NCBI RefSeq assembly: GCF_036226605.1
Contig: NZ_CP109000.1
Coordinates: 7,064,501 to 7,128,500, forward strand
Direction: 5' to 3'
Origin: Streptomyces sp. NBC_00704
GTDB taxonomy: Bacteria; Actinomycetota; Actinomycetes; Streptomycetales; Streptomycetaceae
Length of the DNA: 64,000 nucleotides
The notes beneath the pieces are model-generated. The model was not told where the DNA came from and did no database searches. It was given only the letters and a program-made list of their open reading frames with translations. A program made the position numbers and the translations under genes. Position 1 is the first letter of the stretch. The number at the start of each line of letters is the position of its first letter. This document shows positions 11,503 through 20,025 of this stretch, in pieces.

Positions 11503-12009
11503 ATGCCCACCACTCGCGCCCTGGCCGCCTCGGCGGTCTCCGCCGCCGCGATCGCCGCCCTCGGACTCGCCGCCCCCGCCGCCCTCGCACGCGACGGCAT
11601 GGGCGCCAACCCGAGCAACATCGTCGTCCTGCCCAGCGTCATCGCCCGCGGCGGCCAGCTCACCGTCACCGTCGACGGCTGCCCCGGCGGCGGATCCATG
11701 ACCTCGCCCGCGTTCGCGCAGGCCGCCCTGACACCGGTCACCGGCGCCAACCAGACCGCCAAGGGCACGGCCACCGTCAGCGCCAACGCCCGCCCCGGCG
11801 CCTACGACATCACCGTCAACTGCTCCGGCAGGACCCTGACCCGACCCAACGCCTTCACCGTCATCGGCGGCGTCCGCGGCGGCCTCGGCGGCAGCGTCGG
11901 CACCGGGGCGTCCCCGACCGACATGGCCATCGGCGGCGGCCTCGTCGCCGCGGCCGTGGTGGGCGGCGGGCTGTTCTGGATGCGCCGCCGCGCCGAGCGC
12001 CGCATCTGA
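11503..12009 (+). CDS. small secreted protein with C-terminal membrane anchor
   Basis: 168 residues; GGAGG precedes the ATG at good spacing. It has a signal peptide (cleavage probably after AAPAALA), a beta-rich domain of about 95 residues with two cysteines (DGCPGG and TVNCSG), a glycine-rich linker, one membrane helix (about 145-162) and a basic tail (RRRAERRI). That is the layout of a wall-anchored protein, but there is no clear sortase motif before the helix. It resembles the protein at 12115-12654 in length, layout and a similar N-terminal domain opening (NIVVLPSVIARGGQLTV against GYSLLPSTVAAGGEVAV), so the two are probably paralogues. Confidence 0.8.
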   Translation: MPTTRALAASAVSAAAIAALGLAAPAALARDGMGANPSNIVVLPSVIARGGQLTVTVDGCPGGGSMTSPAFAQAALTPVTGANQTAKGTATVSANARPGAYDITVNCSGRTLTRPNAFTVIGGVRGGLGGSVGTGASPTDMAIGGGLVAAAVVGGGLFWMRRRAERRI

Positions 12010-12049
12010 CGTCCGGCGTCCGCCCCCGTCGAAGACCGCACGCGGCACA

Positions 12050-12090
12050 GGACTTCGCCCCGGCCCCCGAGGGGGACCGGGGCGAAGTCC
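12050..12090. terminator. strong bidirectional terminator hairpin
   Basis: A perfect 14-bp outer stem (GGACTTCGCCCCGG and its complement) encloses an inner CCCCC/GGGGG stem. It sits between the convergent surface-protein genes at 11503 and 12115. Confidence 0.85.
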
Positions 12091-12114
12091 CGCGCACGAC
12101 GCGGACGCCGGCCG

Positions 12115-12654
12115 TCAGCCGCCGTCCTCCACGTCCCGCCGCCGCGCGAAGCGGTACGCGACGGCCGTCGCACCCACGACGAGCGCGGCGCCGAGCCCGA
12201 TCTCCCGCAGGTCGAATCCCGCGACGCTGCCGCCCTCGCCCGCGTGCACGCCCTGCGGGACGGGACGGGGCACCGGGGTGACGTCGGCCGGACGGCCGCC
12301 CGCGATCGTCAGCTCCTTCACCGCGCTGACGCCCCCGCAGGTGAACGTCACCCGGTAGGACGCGCCGGGCCTGGCGTCCCGGTCGACGGTGGTCACCGCT
12401 GTCGTCGCCCCCCTCGGCACGACGAGCGTGTCGAACACGCCCGAGGACACCGTCACGGCCTTCACGCAGCCGCTGACGTCGCGGTCCACCCGGACGGCGA
12501 CCTCTCCGCCCGCCGCGACCGTCGAGGGCAGCAGGCTGTAGCCGTTCGACATGACGTAGTGGCCGTCGTCGTCGCTCGCCACGGCGGCCGATGCGGAGAA
12601 GGCCAGGGCGGCCGAGCCCAGGAAAGCGGCCGTGGCGACGCGTATCGCGCGCAT
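12115..12654 (-). CDS. small secreted protein with C-terminal membrane anchor, paralogue of 11503-12009
   Basis: 179 residues with a signal peptide (ending about ASAAVA), a beta-rich domain with two cysteines (VSGCVK and TFTCGG), a linker, one membrane helix (about 150-168) and a basic tail (RFARRRDVEDGG). No LPxTG-type signal is present. The beginning of the domain (YSLLPSTVAAGGEVAVRVD) aligns by eye with its neighbour. Its closeness to the class F sortase suggests surface display. Function is unknown. Confidence 0.8.
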   Translation of the reverse strand: MRAIRVATAAFLGSAALAFSASAAVASDDDGHYVMSNGYSLLPSTVAAGGEVAVRVDRDVSGCVKAVTVSSGVFDTLVVPRGATTAVTTVDRDARPGASYRVTFTCGGVSAVKELTIAGGRPADVTPVPRPVPQGVHAGEGGSVAGFDLREIGLGAALVVGATAVAYRFARRRDVEDGG

Positions 12655-12806
12655 GGTGGATCCTCCGGTCCCCGAGGAGCAGCTTGCGGACCTTTTCCGC
12701 TTACGTCATCGATGCGCCTCGATGTCCGAAACGCTAGGAACATGTGTGCGCGTCCGCGATCGCAGTAGCGCGAACGGGGTATGTCTGTGGGCCGCCCGGG
12801 GGAAAA

Positions 12807-12833
12807 CGCCGCCGCTCCCGGGAGGCGGCGGCG
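12807..12833 (-). terminator. GC-rich hairpin downstream of the DUF4239 gene
   Basis: The palindrome CTCCCGGGAG is flanked by CGCCGCC and GGCGGCG. It follows the stop codon of the minus-strand DUF4239 gene at 12893. Confidence 0.5.
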
Positions 12834-12892
12834 CGGCGGCCGCGCCCGCCGGGAGCGGGGTGACGCGAAGGAGCGGAGGCCGGCGGCCGGGC

Positions 12893-13657
12893 TCAGCGCC
12901 CGGCGTCGGGGAACAGGTTGACGAACGGCTCCGCCGACGCGCTCACGCCCCGGCTGTAGGGGGCGTCGAAGTCCCAGATCAGGAAGAGCAGGAACGCGAT
13001 GAGGGCGGAGAACAGCCCGGCCAGGACCAGTTCGCGGGGCGTGCGCCGGATCTGCAGCGCGAAGACCATGCCGATGGTGATGACGGCACCCGTCAGCAGC
13101 CCGAACCACACCACGCCCGGCATGGTCGCCCCGGTCGAGTCGGCGCGGGCGTGACGGGCCTGGTCGGCGGTGGCCATCTGGTCCAGCAGGGGCTGGTAGG
13201 CCTGCGCCTCGAAGTCGGACGCCGGCCGGTAGTCGGTGACGTCCACCCGGATCTGCTGCAACAGCTCGTCGCCTCGCGGGGTCACCTCCCCGTCGTCGGC
13301 CATCGTCTTCCATTCGACGTCGACGACGTGTCCGACATAGGCGTTGACATCCGCCCGAATGCGGTCACGGACGGCGGGCGGATAGACCCGCACCCGCTCC
13401 GAGATCTCGTGCAGGGCCTGGGCCTCCGTCTGGACGTGGTCCTGGGCGACGCTGCGCGCCTCCCAGACGCCCGCGATGGCCAGGCCGAGCACGATGGCGT
13501 AGACGACGCCGATCCACATCGTCATGTACTCGATGACGTCGGGGGTCTCGGAGGGGTCCTCGTCCTCGGGCGCCCTGCGGTGCCGCACGAGGGTGACGAC
13601 GACCACCACCGCGCAGGCGGCGAGCATCGCGAGGGTGAGAACAAGCCATTCCGGCAA
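12893..13657 (-). CDS. DUF4239 membrane protein
   Basis: 254 residues from a TTG start with AGGAGG just upstream. Four membrane helices are visible: about 3-23, 46-64, 180-198 and 208-228. Between the second and third is a long, mostly helical soluble segment. This two-plus-two layout with a soluble middle is the DUF4239 (bestrophin-like) family; no biochemical role is established that I know of. It lies 21 bp downstream of the proline-rich protein gene on the same strand, so they are probably cotranscribed. Confidence 0.8.
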   Translation of the reverse strand: MPEWLVLTLAMLAACAVVVVVTLVRHRRAPEDEDPSETPDVIEYMTMWIGVVYAIVLGLAIAGVWEARSVAQDHVQTEAQALHEISERVRVYPPAVRDRIRADVNAYVGHVVDVEWKTMADDGEVTPRGDELLQQIRVDVTDYRPASDFEAQAYQPLLDQMATADQARHARADSTGATMPGVVWFGLLTGAVITIGMVFALQIRRTPRELVLAGLFSALIAFLLFLIWDFDAPYSRGVSASAEPFVNLFPDAGR

Positions 13658-13678
13658 GAGAGGCCTCCTGGATCGGCG

Positions 13679-14314
13679 TTAGCGCGGCCGCAGCGCGGCG
13701 ACGGCGATCAGCGCGGGGACGGTGATGAGCAGGACGTAGGTCACCGGCGACTGCCCGCCGCGGACCGACCGCTGGTGCGGCGCGGGGTGGTACGCCGGAT
13801 AGCTCACCGGGTGCGCCGGGGGGCGCGGAGCCGGCCTGGGCTTCGGCGCGGGCGGTGGCGGCGGTGCCGGGACGGGGTCGGGGGCCGGCCGCGCCGGAGG
13901 CGGGGCGGACCGGGGCGGAGCGGGCGCCGGGCGCGGCGCGGGGGGCGGCTTCGGGGCCGGCGGCCTGGGCTTCGGGGGCGGTTTCGGGGCGGGGGTGGGC
14001 GTCGGCGTCGGCGTCGGCTTCGGGGGCGAAGGCTTCGGGGGCGGTGGCGTGGGGGTGGGTGTCGGCTCGGGCGTCGGCTCGGGCGGCGGGGTGGGCGTCG
14101 GCTTCTGGCACACCGGGGGCGTGGGCCACCCGTGGCCGCCCGCGACGGCCACCGCCTCGGTGCCGTCCGGGCCCGTCGAGGCGTACGCGCACGCGTCGGC
14201 CACGGCTGTTCCGGCCGGCGCGGCCGCGAGGATCCAGGCCACGGTCACCAGGGCCAACGCCCGGGTGAGAAGAGCGGATCGGATCGGTTCGGGTCCATGC
14301 ACGACGGTGATCAT
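13679..14314 (-). CDS. proline-rich secreted protein with C-terminal membrane helix
   Basis: 211 residues from the ATG encoding MITVVHGPEPIR. A signal peptide ends near AGTAVADA. It is followed by a short domain with two cysteines (DACAYAS and PPVCQKP) and about 100 residues of low-complexity Pro, Lys, Thr and Ala repeats (PTPTP and KPPPKP). A C-terminal helix (TYVLLITVPALIAVAAL) then ends in LRPR. The extended proline stretch would span the cell wall and lift the small N-terminal domain away from the membrane. No enzyme motif is seen. Confidence 0.7.
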   Translation of the reverse strand: MITVVHGPEPIRSALLTRALALVTVAWILAAAPAGTAVADACAYASTGPDGTEAVAVAGGHGWPTPPVCQKPTPTPPPEPTPEPTPTPTPPPPKPSPPKPTPTPTPTPAPKPPPKPRPPAPKPPPAPRPAPAPPRSAPPPARPAPDPVPAPPPPPAPKPRPAPRPPAHPVSYPAYHPAPHQRSVRGGQSPVTYVLLITVPALIAVAALRPR

Positions 14315-14641
14315 CCGGCTTCGGGCGCTGTCGTGCGTCCATGCCTGGCGGGGATTGCCCCGAACGGGGGAAGTCCCGGTTCGCGGGTTTGCCGCCCGGT
14401 GCGCTCGCGTTTGCGGCCCCTCGTGCGCGCGTGCGAGTGGGCCCGGCCGGTCCGCGCGACGCTCGCTCCGGCGCCCTCTCGCACGCCTTCGGGGACGGCC
14501 CGTCACGCCTCCGGCACGGGCCGCGGAAAAGAATTTCGGGCCGTGTTTGAACACAACCGGTGCCCCGGTGCGTACTCAGGTCCGTGCGGCGGCGCAGCAG
14601 GGCGCTGCAACACCCTTGTGACGATCGGGGAGTTGTTGACG
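14315..14641. other. intergenic region between divergent genes
   Basis: 327 bp without a convincing gene. It contains an imperfect inverted repeat near 14368-14390 (CGAACGGG with CCCGGTTCG) and must hold the divergent promoters of the proline-rich protein and the lipoprotein. I could not place -35 and -10 elements with confidence. Confidence 0.4.
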
Positions 14642-15625
14642 ATGAAGACCACCTGGCGGAGCGCCTCACTCGCGGCGGGCACGGTGGCCGTGCTGGCGCT
14701 GACGGCGGCGTGCGGATCGGAGAGCGGCACGTCGGCGTCGAGCCAGAACGTCGGAGCAACGGCTCCGGCGGGTGGCATCGCGGGAGTCGGCAGCGGCTAC
14801 GGCGCCGCGGGTGCGAGCCAGAGCCCCGCACCCGGCGCAGTCGGCGCGGGAACGGGGACGGGAGCGCAGACCGGCGGCGCCGGCGAGCTGGCCGTCTCCG
14901 CCAACGGCGACCTCGGCAAGATCCTCACCGACGGCGCGGGCAAGACCCTCTACCGCTTCGACGCGGACACCGCCGAACCGCCGAAGTCGAACTGCGACGG
15001 CGACTGCGCGACCACCTGGCCGCCGGTCTCCGCGGACGACGTCAGCGCCGGCGACGGCATCGACAAGTCGCTGCTCGGCGAGATCACCCGCTCCGACGGC
15101 ACCAAGCAGCTCACCGTGGGCGGCTGGCCCGCCTACTACTACGCCAAGGACGCCAACGCGGGCGACATCAGCGGCCAGGGCGTGGGCAACAAGTGGTTCG
15201 CGCTGACCCCCGAGGGCAAGAAGGCCAAGGCGGGCGGCGGCGCGTCCGACGCCGCTCTGGCGGGCCTGTCCGTGCGCAAGGACCCCAACCTCGGCGAGAT
15301 CGTCGTCGACAAGAACGGCATGACGGTCTACCGCTTCCTCAAGGACAAGGCGTGGCCCAAGCCGGTGTCGAACTGCAACGGCGCCTGCCTCCAGAAGTGG
15401 CCGGTCGTCGCGCCGGTCGAGGCCAACGACACCAAGGGCGTGCAGAAGAAGGGCCTGATGAGCTTCACCCGCGGTGACGGCGTCAAGCAGCAGACCGTCA
15501 ACTGCTCGCCGATCTACACCTTCGCCGGCGACAAGGCCCCCGGTGACATCAACGGCCAGGGCGTGGGCGGCACGTGGTACGCCGTCGCGCCCGACGGCAA
15601 GCTGGTCGGAGCGCCGGCGCAGTAG
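14642..15625 (+). CDS. lipoprotein with PF03640-type repeats (SCO0930-like)
   Basis: 327 residues with a lipoprotein-like signal (LALTAAC, Cys24). A low-complexity Gly/Ala/Ser linker is followed by repeats of the Lipoprotein_15 type, each about 40-60 residues, with hallmarks LYRFDAD, CDGDCATTWPPV, GWPAYYYAKD, GQGVGNKWFAL and then VYRFLKD, CNGACLQKWPVV, IYTFAGD, GQGVGGTWYAV. Each tandem half has a CxGxC motif. Such proteins sit on the outer membrane face; electron-transfer or redox roles have been suggested for relatives, but function here is not shown by the sequence. GGGGAG precedes the start. Confidence 0.85.
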   Translation: MKTTWRSASLAAGTVAVLALTAACGSESGTSASSQNVGATAPAGGIAGVGSGYGAAGASQSPAPGAVGAGTGTGAQTGGAGELAVSANGDLGKILTDGAGKTLYRFDADTAEPPKSNCDGDCATTWPPVSADDVSAGDGIDKSLLGEITRSDGTKQLTVGGWPAYYYAKDANAGDISGQGVGNKWFALTPEGKKAKAGGGASDAALAGLSVRKDPNLGEIVVDKNGMTVYRFLKDKAWPKPVSNCNGACLQKWPVVAPVEANDTKGVQKKGLMSFTRGDGVKQQTVNCSPIYTFAGDKAPGDINGQGVGGTWYAVAPDGKLVGAPAQ

Positions 15626-15676
15626 AGACCGCCTCCCCAGGGCCGGTCCCGCAACTGCCCCTCGCGCACGACCTCA

Positions 15677-15713
15677 GGTCCGCCCCCTCCGCGCCGCACG
15701 GAGGGGGCGGACC
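15677..15713 (+). terminator. strong terminator of the lipoprotein gene
   Basis: A perfect 15-bp stem (GGTCCGCCCCCTCCG and its complement) with a 7-nt loop, 50 bp after the stop codon and followed by a T-containing stretch. Confidence 0.9.
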
Positions 15714-15719
15714 GCTGTG

Positions 15720-15750
15720 TTGTCCCGGCCGGGTGTCGTGTGCGTAGACT
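15720..15750 (+). promoter_or_regulatory. possible promoter upstream of the methyltransferase gene
   Basis: TTGTCC and TAGACT with a 19-nt spacer, about 200 bp before the methyltransferase start. A small stem-loop (CGCCCG/CGGGCG, 15887-15903) lies in the presumed leader. No gene is seen between 15714 and 15953. Confidence 0.35.
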
Positions 15751-15953
15751 TTCGCCGCTCCGAGGGCCGCTGCGGGGACTCTCCGGAGCGCCTCGGGCAC
15801 TTTTCGCAGCCCCGCGGGCAGGGGCGCCGGTTCGGCACGTGCCACAGGCAGTGACCGGGAACGGACGGTCAATTTCCGTTTCCCCTCGCCCGTTTGGCGG
15901 GCGATCAGTAGCCTCAGCTCGAACACCGGATCGCCTACGCCTTGGAGAGATAG

Positions 15954-16769
15954 ATGGAGCGTCCCGCCTGGGCCCCTCGGAGCATCGACATCTCGGTGCC
16001 GAGCGTCTCGCGGATCTACGACTACTACCTGGGCGGATCCCACAACTTCGAGGTGGACCGGGAAGCGGCCCGCAGGGCCATGGAGTTCCTGCCGGGACTG
16101 CCGAAGATCAGCCAGGCGAACCGGGCGTTCATGCGTCGTGCCGTACGTCACGCGGTGGCCGAGGGCGTCACCCAGTTCCTCGACATCGGCTCGGGCATCC
16201 CCACGTTCGGCAGCGCGCACGAGGTCGCCCGGGCCGCGAGCCCCGGAGCACGCGTCGTCTACGTCGACAACGACCCGGTGGCCGTGGCGCACAGCGAGGC
16301 CGTGCTGGCGGGCGACGACGACGCCGAGGTCGTGGCCGCCGACCTGCGCAAGCCGCAGGAGATCCTGCACAGCCCCCAGGTGGCGCGGCTCATCGACCTC
16401 GGCCGGCCGGTGGCGCTGCTGCTGGTCGCCGTCCTGCACTTCGTGGAGGACGAGGACGACCCGTACGCGGCGGTGGCCGAACTCGGCGCGGCGCTCGCGC
16501 CCGGCAGTCTCCTCGTGCTCACGCACGCCTCGTACGAGGGGATCCCGCTGCCGGCGGAGCGGGCCGAGGGCGCGGTCGACGTGTACAAGGACATCCGCAA
16601 TCCGCTGATCATGCGCTCTCGGGACGAGATCGGGCGGTTCTTCGAGGGGTACGAGATGGTGGAACCGGGACTGGTGCCCATGCCGCGCTGGCGGCCGGAC
16701 ACGGCGCCGGAGGACGACGAGGACCCCTGGGCCCTCTCGGGCTTCGCCGGCGTGGGACGCAGGCCGTGA
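15954..16769 (+). CDS. SAM-dependent methyltransferase, DUF574/Methyltransf_19 family
   Basis: 271 residues. The N-terminal IDISVPSVSRIYDYYLGGSHNFEVDRE is the hallmark of this actinobacterial family. The SAM-binding core follows: FLDIGSGIPTFGSAHEVA (motif I), VVYVDNDPVAVAHSEA and AADLRKP. Family members are abundant in Streptomyces and mostly of unknown substrate. It is preceded by GGAGAG. Its stop codon overlaps the GTG start of the cyclic-di-GMP gene by four bases (GTGA), so the two are translationally coupled. That suggests a signalling rather than a biosynthetic job. Confidence 0.9.
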   Translation: MERPAWAPRSIDISVPSVSRIYDYYLGGSHNFEVDREAARRAMEFLPGLPKISQANRAFMRRAVRHAVAEGVTQFLDIGSGIPTFGSAHEVARAASPGARVVYVDNDPVAVAHSEAVLAGDDDAEVVAADLRKPQEILHSPQVARLIDLGRPVALLLVAVLHFVEDEDDPYAAVAELGAALAPGSLLVLTHASYEGIPLPAERAEGAVDVYKDIRNPLIMRSRDEIGRFFEGYEMVEPGLVPMPRWRPDTAPEDDEDPWALSGFAGVGRRP

Positions 16770-18901
16770 CCGCGGAGCCGGACGGACCGGAGGACAGACT
16801 GCGGCGGTTCGCGACGATCTGGAGCCGGGCCGTGTTCCCGGTGACCGCGACGTCGTTGACCCGGCCCGAACTGGAGGAGCGGCTGCTGCCGCTGGCGCGG
16901 CGGCTGCGCGGGGCGCTGCTGAAGCGGGGCTTCGACGCCGAGGCCGGCAAGGAGGTCGGCGCCGCCCTGGTCGACGCGCACTGCACGGACCCCGACGCGC
17001 TCAGCCACTCCCTCGACTGCGTCGACGCCTACCTGGTGCTGTACTGCGGCGAGGCCGGCCCCCAGGAGGACCTGCGCGTGCGCGCCTCGCGGCTCCAGCA
17101 CGCCATGGCGGCCGGCTTCGCGCGGGCCCTGCGCGAGCGCACGCTCGCCGAGCAGGAGGCCATCGCCCAGGCCGCGCTGCGCGCCCAGGGCGTCGTCGCG
17201 CAGGCGCTGCACGCGAGCGAGGCCCGCTTCCGGGCGGTCTTCGAGGGCGCCGCGATAGGGATCGGCATCGCCGACCTCGACGGCAACGTCCTTCAGATCA
17301 ACGGGGCGTTGCTGCGCATGTTCGGCGGCTCCGAGCAGACCCTGCGCGGTCGCCGGGTGCAGGACCTCACCCATCCCGAGGACGCGCCCCAGACCTGGAA
17401 GCTCTACGACGAACTCGTCCGCGGCGAACGCGAGCACTACCACACGGAGAAGGCGTTCAGCCGTCCCGACGGAACGGCCCTGTGGACCAACCTGACGGTC
17501 TCCCTGCTGCGGGACGCCGACGGCGTGCCGCAGTACACGCTGGCCCTCATGGAGGACACCACCGAGCGCCGGCTGCTCAATCTGCGGCTGCGGTACGAGG
17601 CCACCCATGACGCGCTCACCGGCCTGCCCAACCGCACGCTGTTCTTCGAGCGCCTGGAGAAGGTGCTCGGCGCGGGCGAGGGCAAGCGCTTCGGGCTGTG
17701 CTACCTCGACCTGGACGGCTTCAAGACCATCAACGACAGTCTCGGTCACGCGGCCGGCGACCGGCTGCTCGTGGAGGTCGCCGACCGGCTTCAGTCCTGC
17801 GCGACCGCGCCCGGCGAGATGGTGGCCCGCCTCGGCGGCGACGAGTTCGTCGCGCTGACCACCGGCCCCGACACCCGCCACGAGGTCGACGAACTCGCCG
17901 CCCGCATCATGAACGTCCTGGTCGCGCCGGTGAGCATCGACGGCCGGGAGCTGACCGTGCGCGGCAGCATCGGCATCGTCGAGGGCCCGGCGGGGGAGCG
18001 CAGCGCGGCGGAGGTGCTGCGCAGCGCCGACATCACCATGTACCGGGCCAAGTCGGCGGGCGGCAACCGCTTCGAGCTGGCCGACCCGGAGGCGGACGCC
18101 CGGGCGATCACCCGGCACGGTCTGACCACGGCGCTTCCGGCGGCCCTGGAACGCGGTGAGTTCTTCATCGAGTACCAGCCGCTGGTGCATCTCGGCGACG
18201 GCACCGTGCGCGGCGCCGAGGCCCTGGTGCGCTGGCTGCACCCCCAGCACGGAGTGCTCGGCCCGGACCGGTTCATCCCGCTCGCCGAGCGGACGGGCCT
18301 GATCGTGCCGCTGGGCCGCTGGGTCCTGGAGGAGTCCGTCCGCCAGGCCGGCGAGTGGCGTGAGCGCAACGGCGGCGCCGCCCCGCTGCGCATCAACGTC
18401 AACCTCTCCCCGTGCCAGCTCACCCACCCCGGTCTGGTGCAGGACACGGTCGACATCCTCGAACGCGCGGGCGTGCGGCCCGAGGCCCTGTGCCTGGAGG
18501 TCACCGAGTCGGCGTTGATCGGCGCCGACGACGACCTGCTCAAGCCCCTGCGCCGGCTCGCCGAGATGGGCGTCGACATCGCGCTGGACGACTTCGGGAC
18601 CGGCTACTCCAACCTGGCCAACCTGCGCCGGCTGCCGGTGAGCGTGCTCAAGCTGGACCGCTCGTTCACCCAGGGCATGCAGCAGTTCCCGGCGGACCCG
18701 GTCGACCTCAAGATCGTCGAGGGGATCGTCTCGCTCGCCCACAGCCTGGACCTCGCGGTGACGGTGGAGGGCGTGGAGACCGGGGCGCAGGCGGAGCAGC
18801 TGCGGATACTGGGCTGCGACACCGCGCAGGGCTGGTACTACGCCCGGCCGGGCCCGCCGGACCGGCTCCACGAGCTGGCCCTGGTGGACGCGACGGGCTG
18901 A
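16766..18901 (+). CDS. PAS-GGDEF-EAL cyclic-di-GMP synthase/phosphodiesterase
   Basis: 711 residues from a GTG overlapping the upstream stop codon. An N-terminal helical region of about 150 residues is followed by a PAS domain (ASEARFRAVFEGAAIGIGIADLDG), a PAC segment (YTLALMEDTTER), a GGDEF domain with the intact RLGGDEF active site, and an EAL domain with GAEALVRW, DDFGTGYSNL and VEGVET. Both catalytic sites look intact, so it could both make and degrade cyclic-di-GMP. The soluble PAS-PAC-GGDEF-EAL order matches the Streptomyces RmdA type, but I cannot confirm orthology. Confidence 0.93.
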   Translation: MTAEPDGPEDRLRRFATIWSRAVFPVTATSLTRPELEERLLPLARRLRGALLKRGFDAEAGKEVGAALVDAHCTDPDALSHSLDCVDAYLVLYCGEAGPQEDLRVRASRLQHAMAAGFARALRERTLAEQEAIAQAALRAQGVVAQALHASEARFRAVFEGAAIGIGIADLDGNVLQINGALLRMFGGSEQTLRGRRVQDLTHPEDAPQTWKLYDELVRGEREHYHTEKAFSRPDGTALWTNLTVSLLRDADGVPQYTLALMEDTTERRLLNLRLRYEATHDALTGLPNRTLFFERLEKVLGAGEGKRFGLCYLDLDGFKTINDSLGHAAGDRLLVEVADRLQSCATAPGEMVARLGGDEFVALTTGPDTRHEVDELAARIMNVLVAPVSIDGRELTVRGSIGIVEGPAGERSAAEVLRSADITMYRAKSAGGNRFELADPEADARAITRHGLTTALPAALERGEFFIEYQPLVHLGDGTVRGAEALVRWLHPQHGVLGPDRFIPLAERTGLIVPLGRWVLEESVRQAGEWRERNGGAAPLRINVNLSPCQLTHPGLVQDTVDILERAGVRPEALCLEVTESALIGADDDLLKPLRRLAEMGVDIALDDFGTGYSNLANLRRLPVSVLKLDRSFTQGMQQFPADPVDLKIVEGIVSLAHSLDLAVTVEGVETGAQAEQLRILGCDTAQGWYYARPGPPDRLHELALVDATG

Positions 18902-18986
18902 CCGCGCACCGGGGCGCGGGGGAGTGCGGGCCGCGTGCGGGGGCCCGGGTCGCGGGGGCGCGCGGGCCGCACGCGAGGATGGGCGG

Positions 18987-19373
18987 ATGAACCACGCGGA
19001 AGACGACGTGAACGAGGCGATCGCCGGCGAACTGGCCCTGCTGGACCCGGCCGTGCGCGCCTCCCGTGCCCGCTTCGCGCCCCTGCTCGACCCCGAGTTC
19101 GTGGAGGTGGGCTCCTCGGGCCGCCGCTACACGTACGAGGACATGCTGGCCTGGCTGCCCGGCGACCCGGGCAGTTCGCCGGACGGCCCGCGGTACGAAC
19201 CGCCGTCGATCCAGGGCGTCGTGCTGGCCCCCGGACTCGTCCACCTCACCTACGAGACGGACTTCGACGGCCTGCGCGCCCGCCGCAGCTCGCTGTGGCG
19301 CAGGGGGAACGGGGAGGCGGGCTGGCGGTTGTACTACCACCAGGGCACTCCCGTGCCGCCCGGGACCCGGTAG
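18987..19373 (+). CDS. SnoaL-like/DUF4440 small protein
   Basis: 128 residues of NTF2-like fold. AIAGELALLDPAVRASRARFAPLLDPEFVEVGSSG is the usual DUF4440 start, and the protein ends WRLYYHQGTPVP. Relatives act as small hydrolases, isomerases or protein-protein modules. No catalytic residues are evident here. The start ATG is preceded by a weak GGGCGG. It lies 85 bp downstream of the cyclic-di-GMP gene, separated by a GC-rich stretch that can fold into a hairpin. Confidence 0.82.
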   Translation: MNHAEDDVNEAIAGELALLDPAVRASRARFAPLLDPEFVEVGSSGRRYTYEDMLAWLPGDPGSSPDGPRYEPPSIQGVVLAPGLVHLTYETDFDGLRARRSSLWRRGNGEAGWRLYYHQGTPVPPGTR

Positions 19374-19376
19374 GGC

Positions 19377-19956
19377 TCAGCCGGCCTCGCGCGCGGACGT
19401 CGTCGGCCACCGACACGGCGGCCCGCACGAACGCGGCGGTGGCCGTCGAGCGCGACTCCTGGAGCCAGGCGACGGCCATGACCGCGGCGGGCGCGTCCAG
19501 GACCGCCCGGTAGACGACCCCGGGCCGGGGGTAGCGGCCGGCGACGGAGGCGGGCAGCAGGGCGACCAGCTCGCCCAGGCCGACGAGGGTGAGGAGCTGG
19601 GCGAGGTCCCGGCCCCTGCCGCGGACCTCCTCGATGAAGCGGAGCGTCTCGTCCTCGCGCGGTCCCAGGTCGGCCAGGCGCAGCCCGGTCCGGGCGGCGA
19701 GGGGGTGGCTCACGGCGAGGGCGGCGACCCGCGGCTCGGCGACGAGGTCCTCCGCGTCGAGGCCCTCCCGCTCGTACGGCCCGTACGTCAGGGCGGCGTC
19801 GGCCTCGCCCCGGAGCAGCATCCGGGACTGCTCCTGCCACCCGGCCGGCCGTACCGTGACCGGCGGGGCCGCCGGGTCGGCCGCGTGGCGCGCGAGGATC
19901 GTCTCCAGCAGCCCCGCGTCGCCGGCCCGGCCCGCCACCCCCGACCTCACGCCCAC
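19377..19956 (-). pseudogene. N-terminally truncated LysR-family regulator (effector domain only)
   Basis: The translation from the GTG at 19956 matches a LysR co-inducer-binding domain (SRMLLRGEADAALTYGPYE, RVAALAVSHPLAARTGLRLADLG). No helix-turn-helix precedes it: going upstream, the same frame runs for 23 codons into the stop codon of the complete LysR gene. Homology appears to end near DDVRAR; a stop codon (TGA, 19377-19379) is present there only in another frame, so a frameshift is likely. It is probably a remnant of a second LysR gene deleted at its 5' end. Confidence 0.65.
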
Positions 19957-20025
19957 CGGCTTGCGCCAGTGGTGCGAGGAGGTGCCGGCGCCGGCTCTGC
20001 GCGACTGACGCGGGCCGGGCGGCCC

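Noticed and set aside
16259..18871. 870-codon open frame on the minus strand opposite the methyltransferase and cyclic-di-GMP genes
   Set aside because: It is the antisense shadow of two genes with clear domains; its translation has no recognisable family and reflects high GC content.
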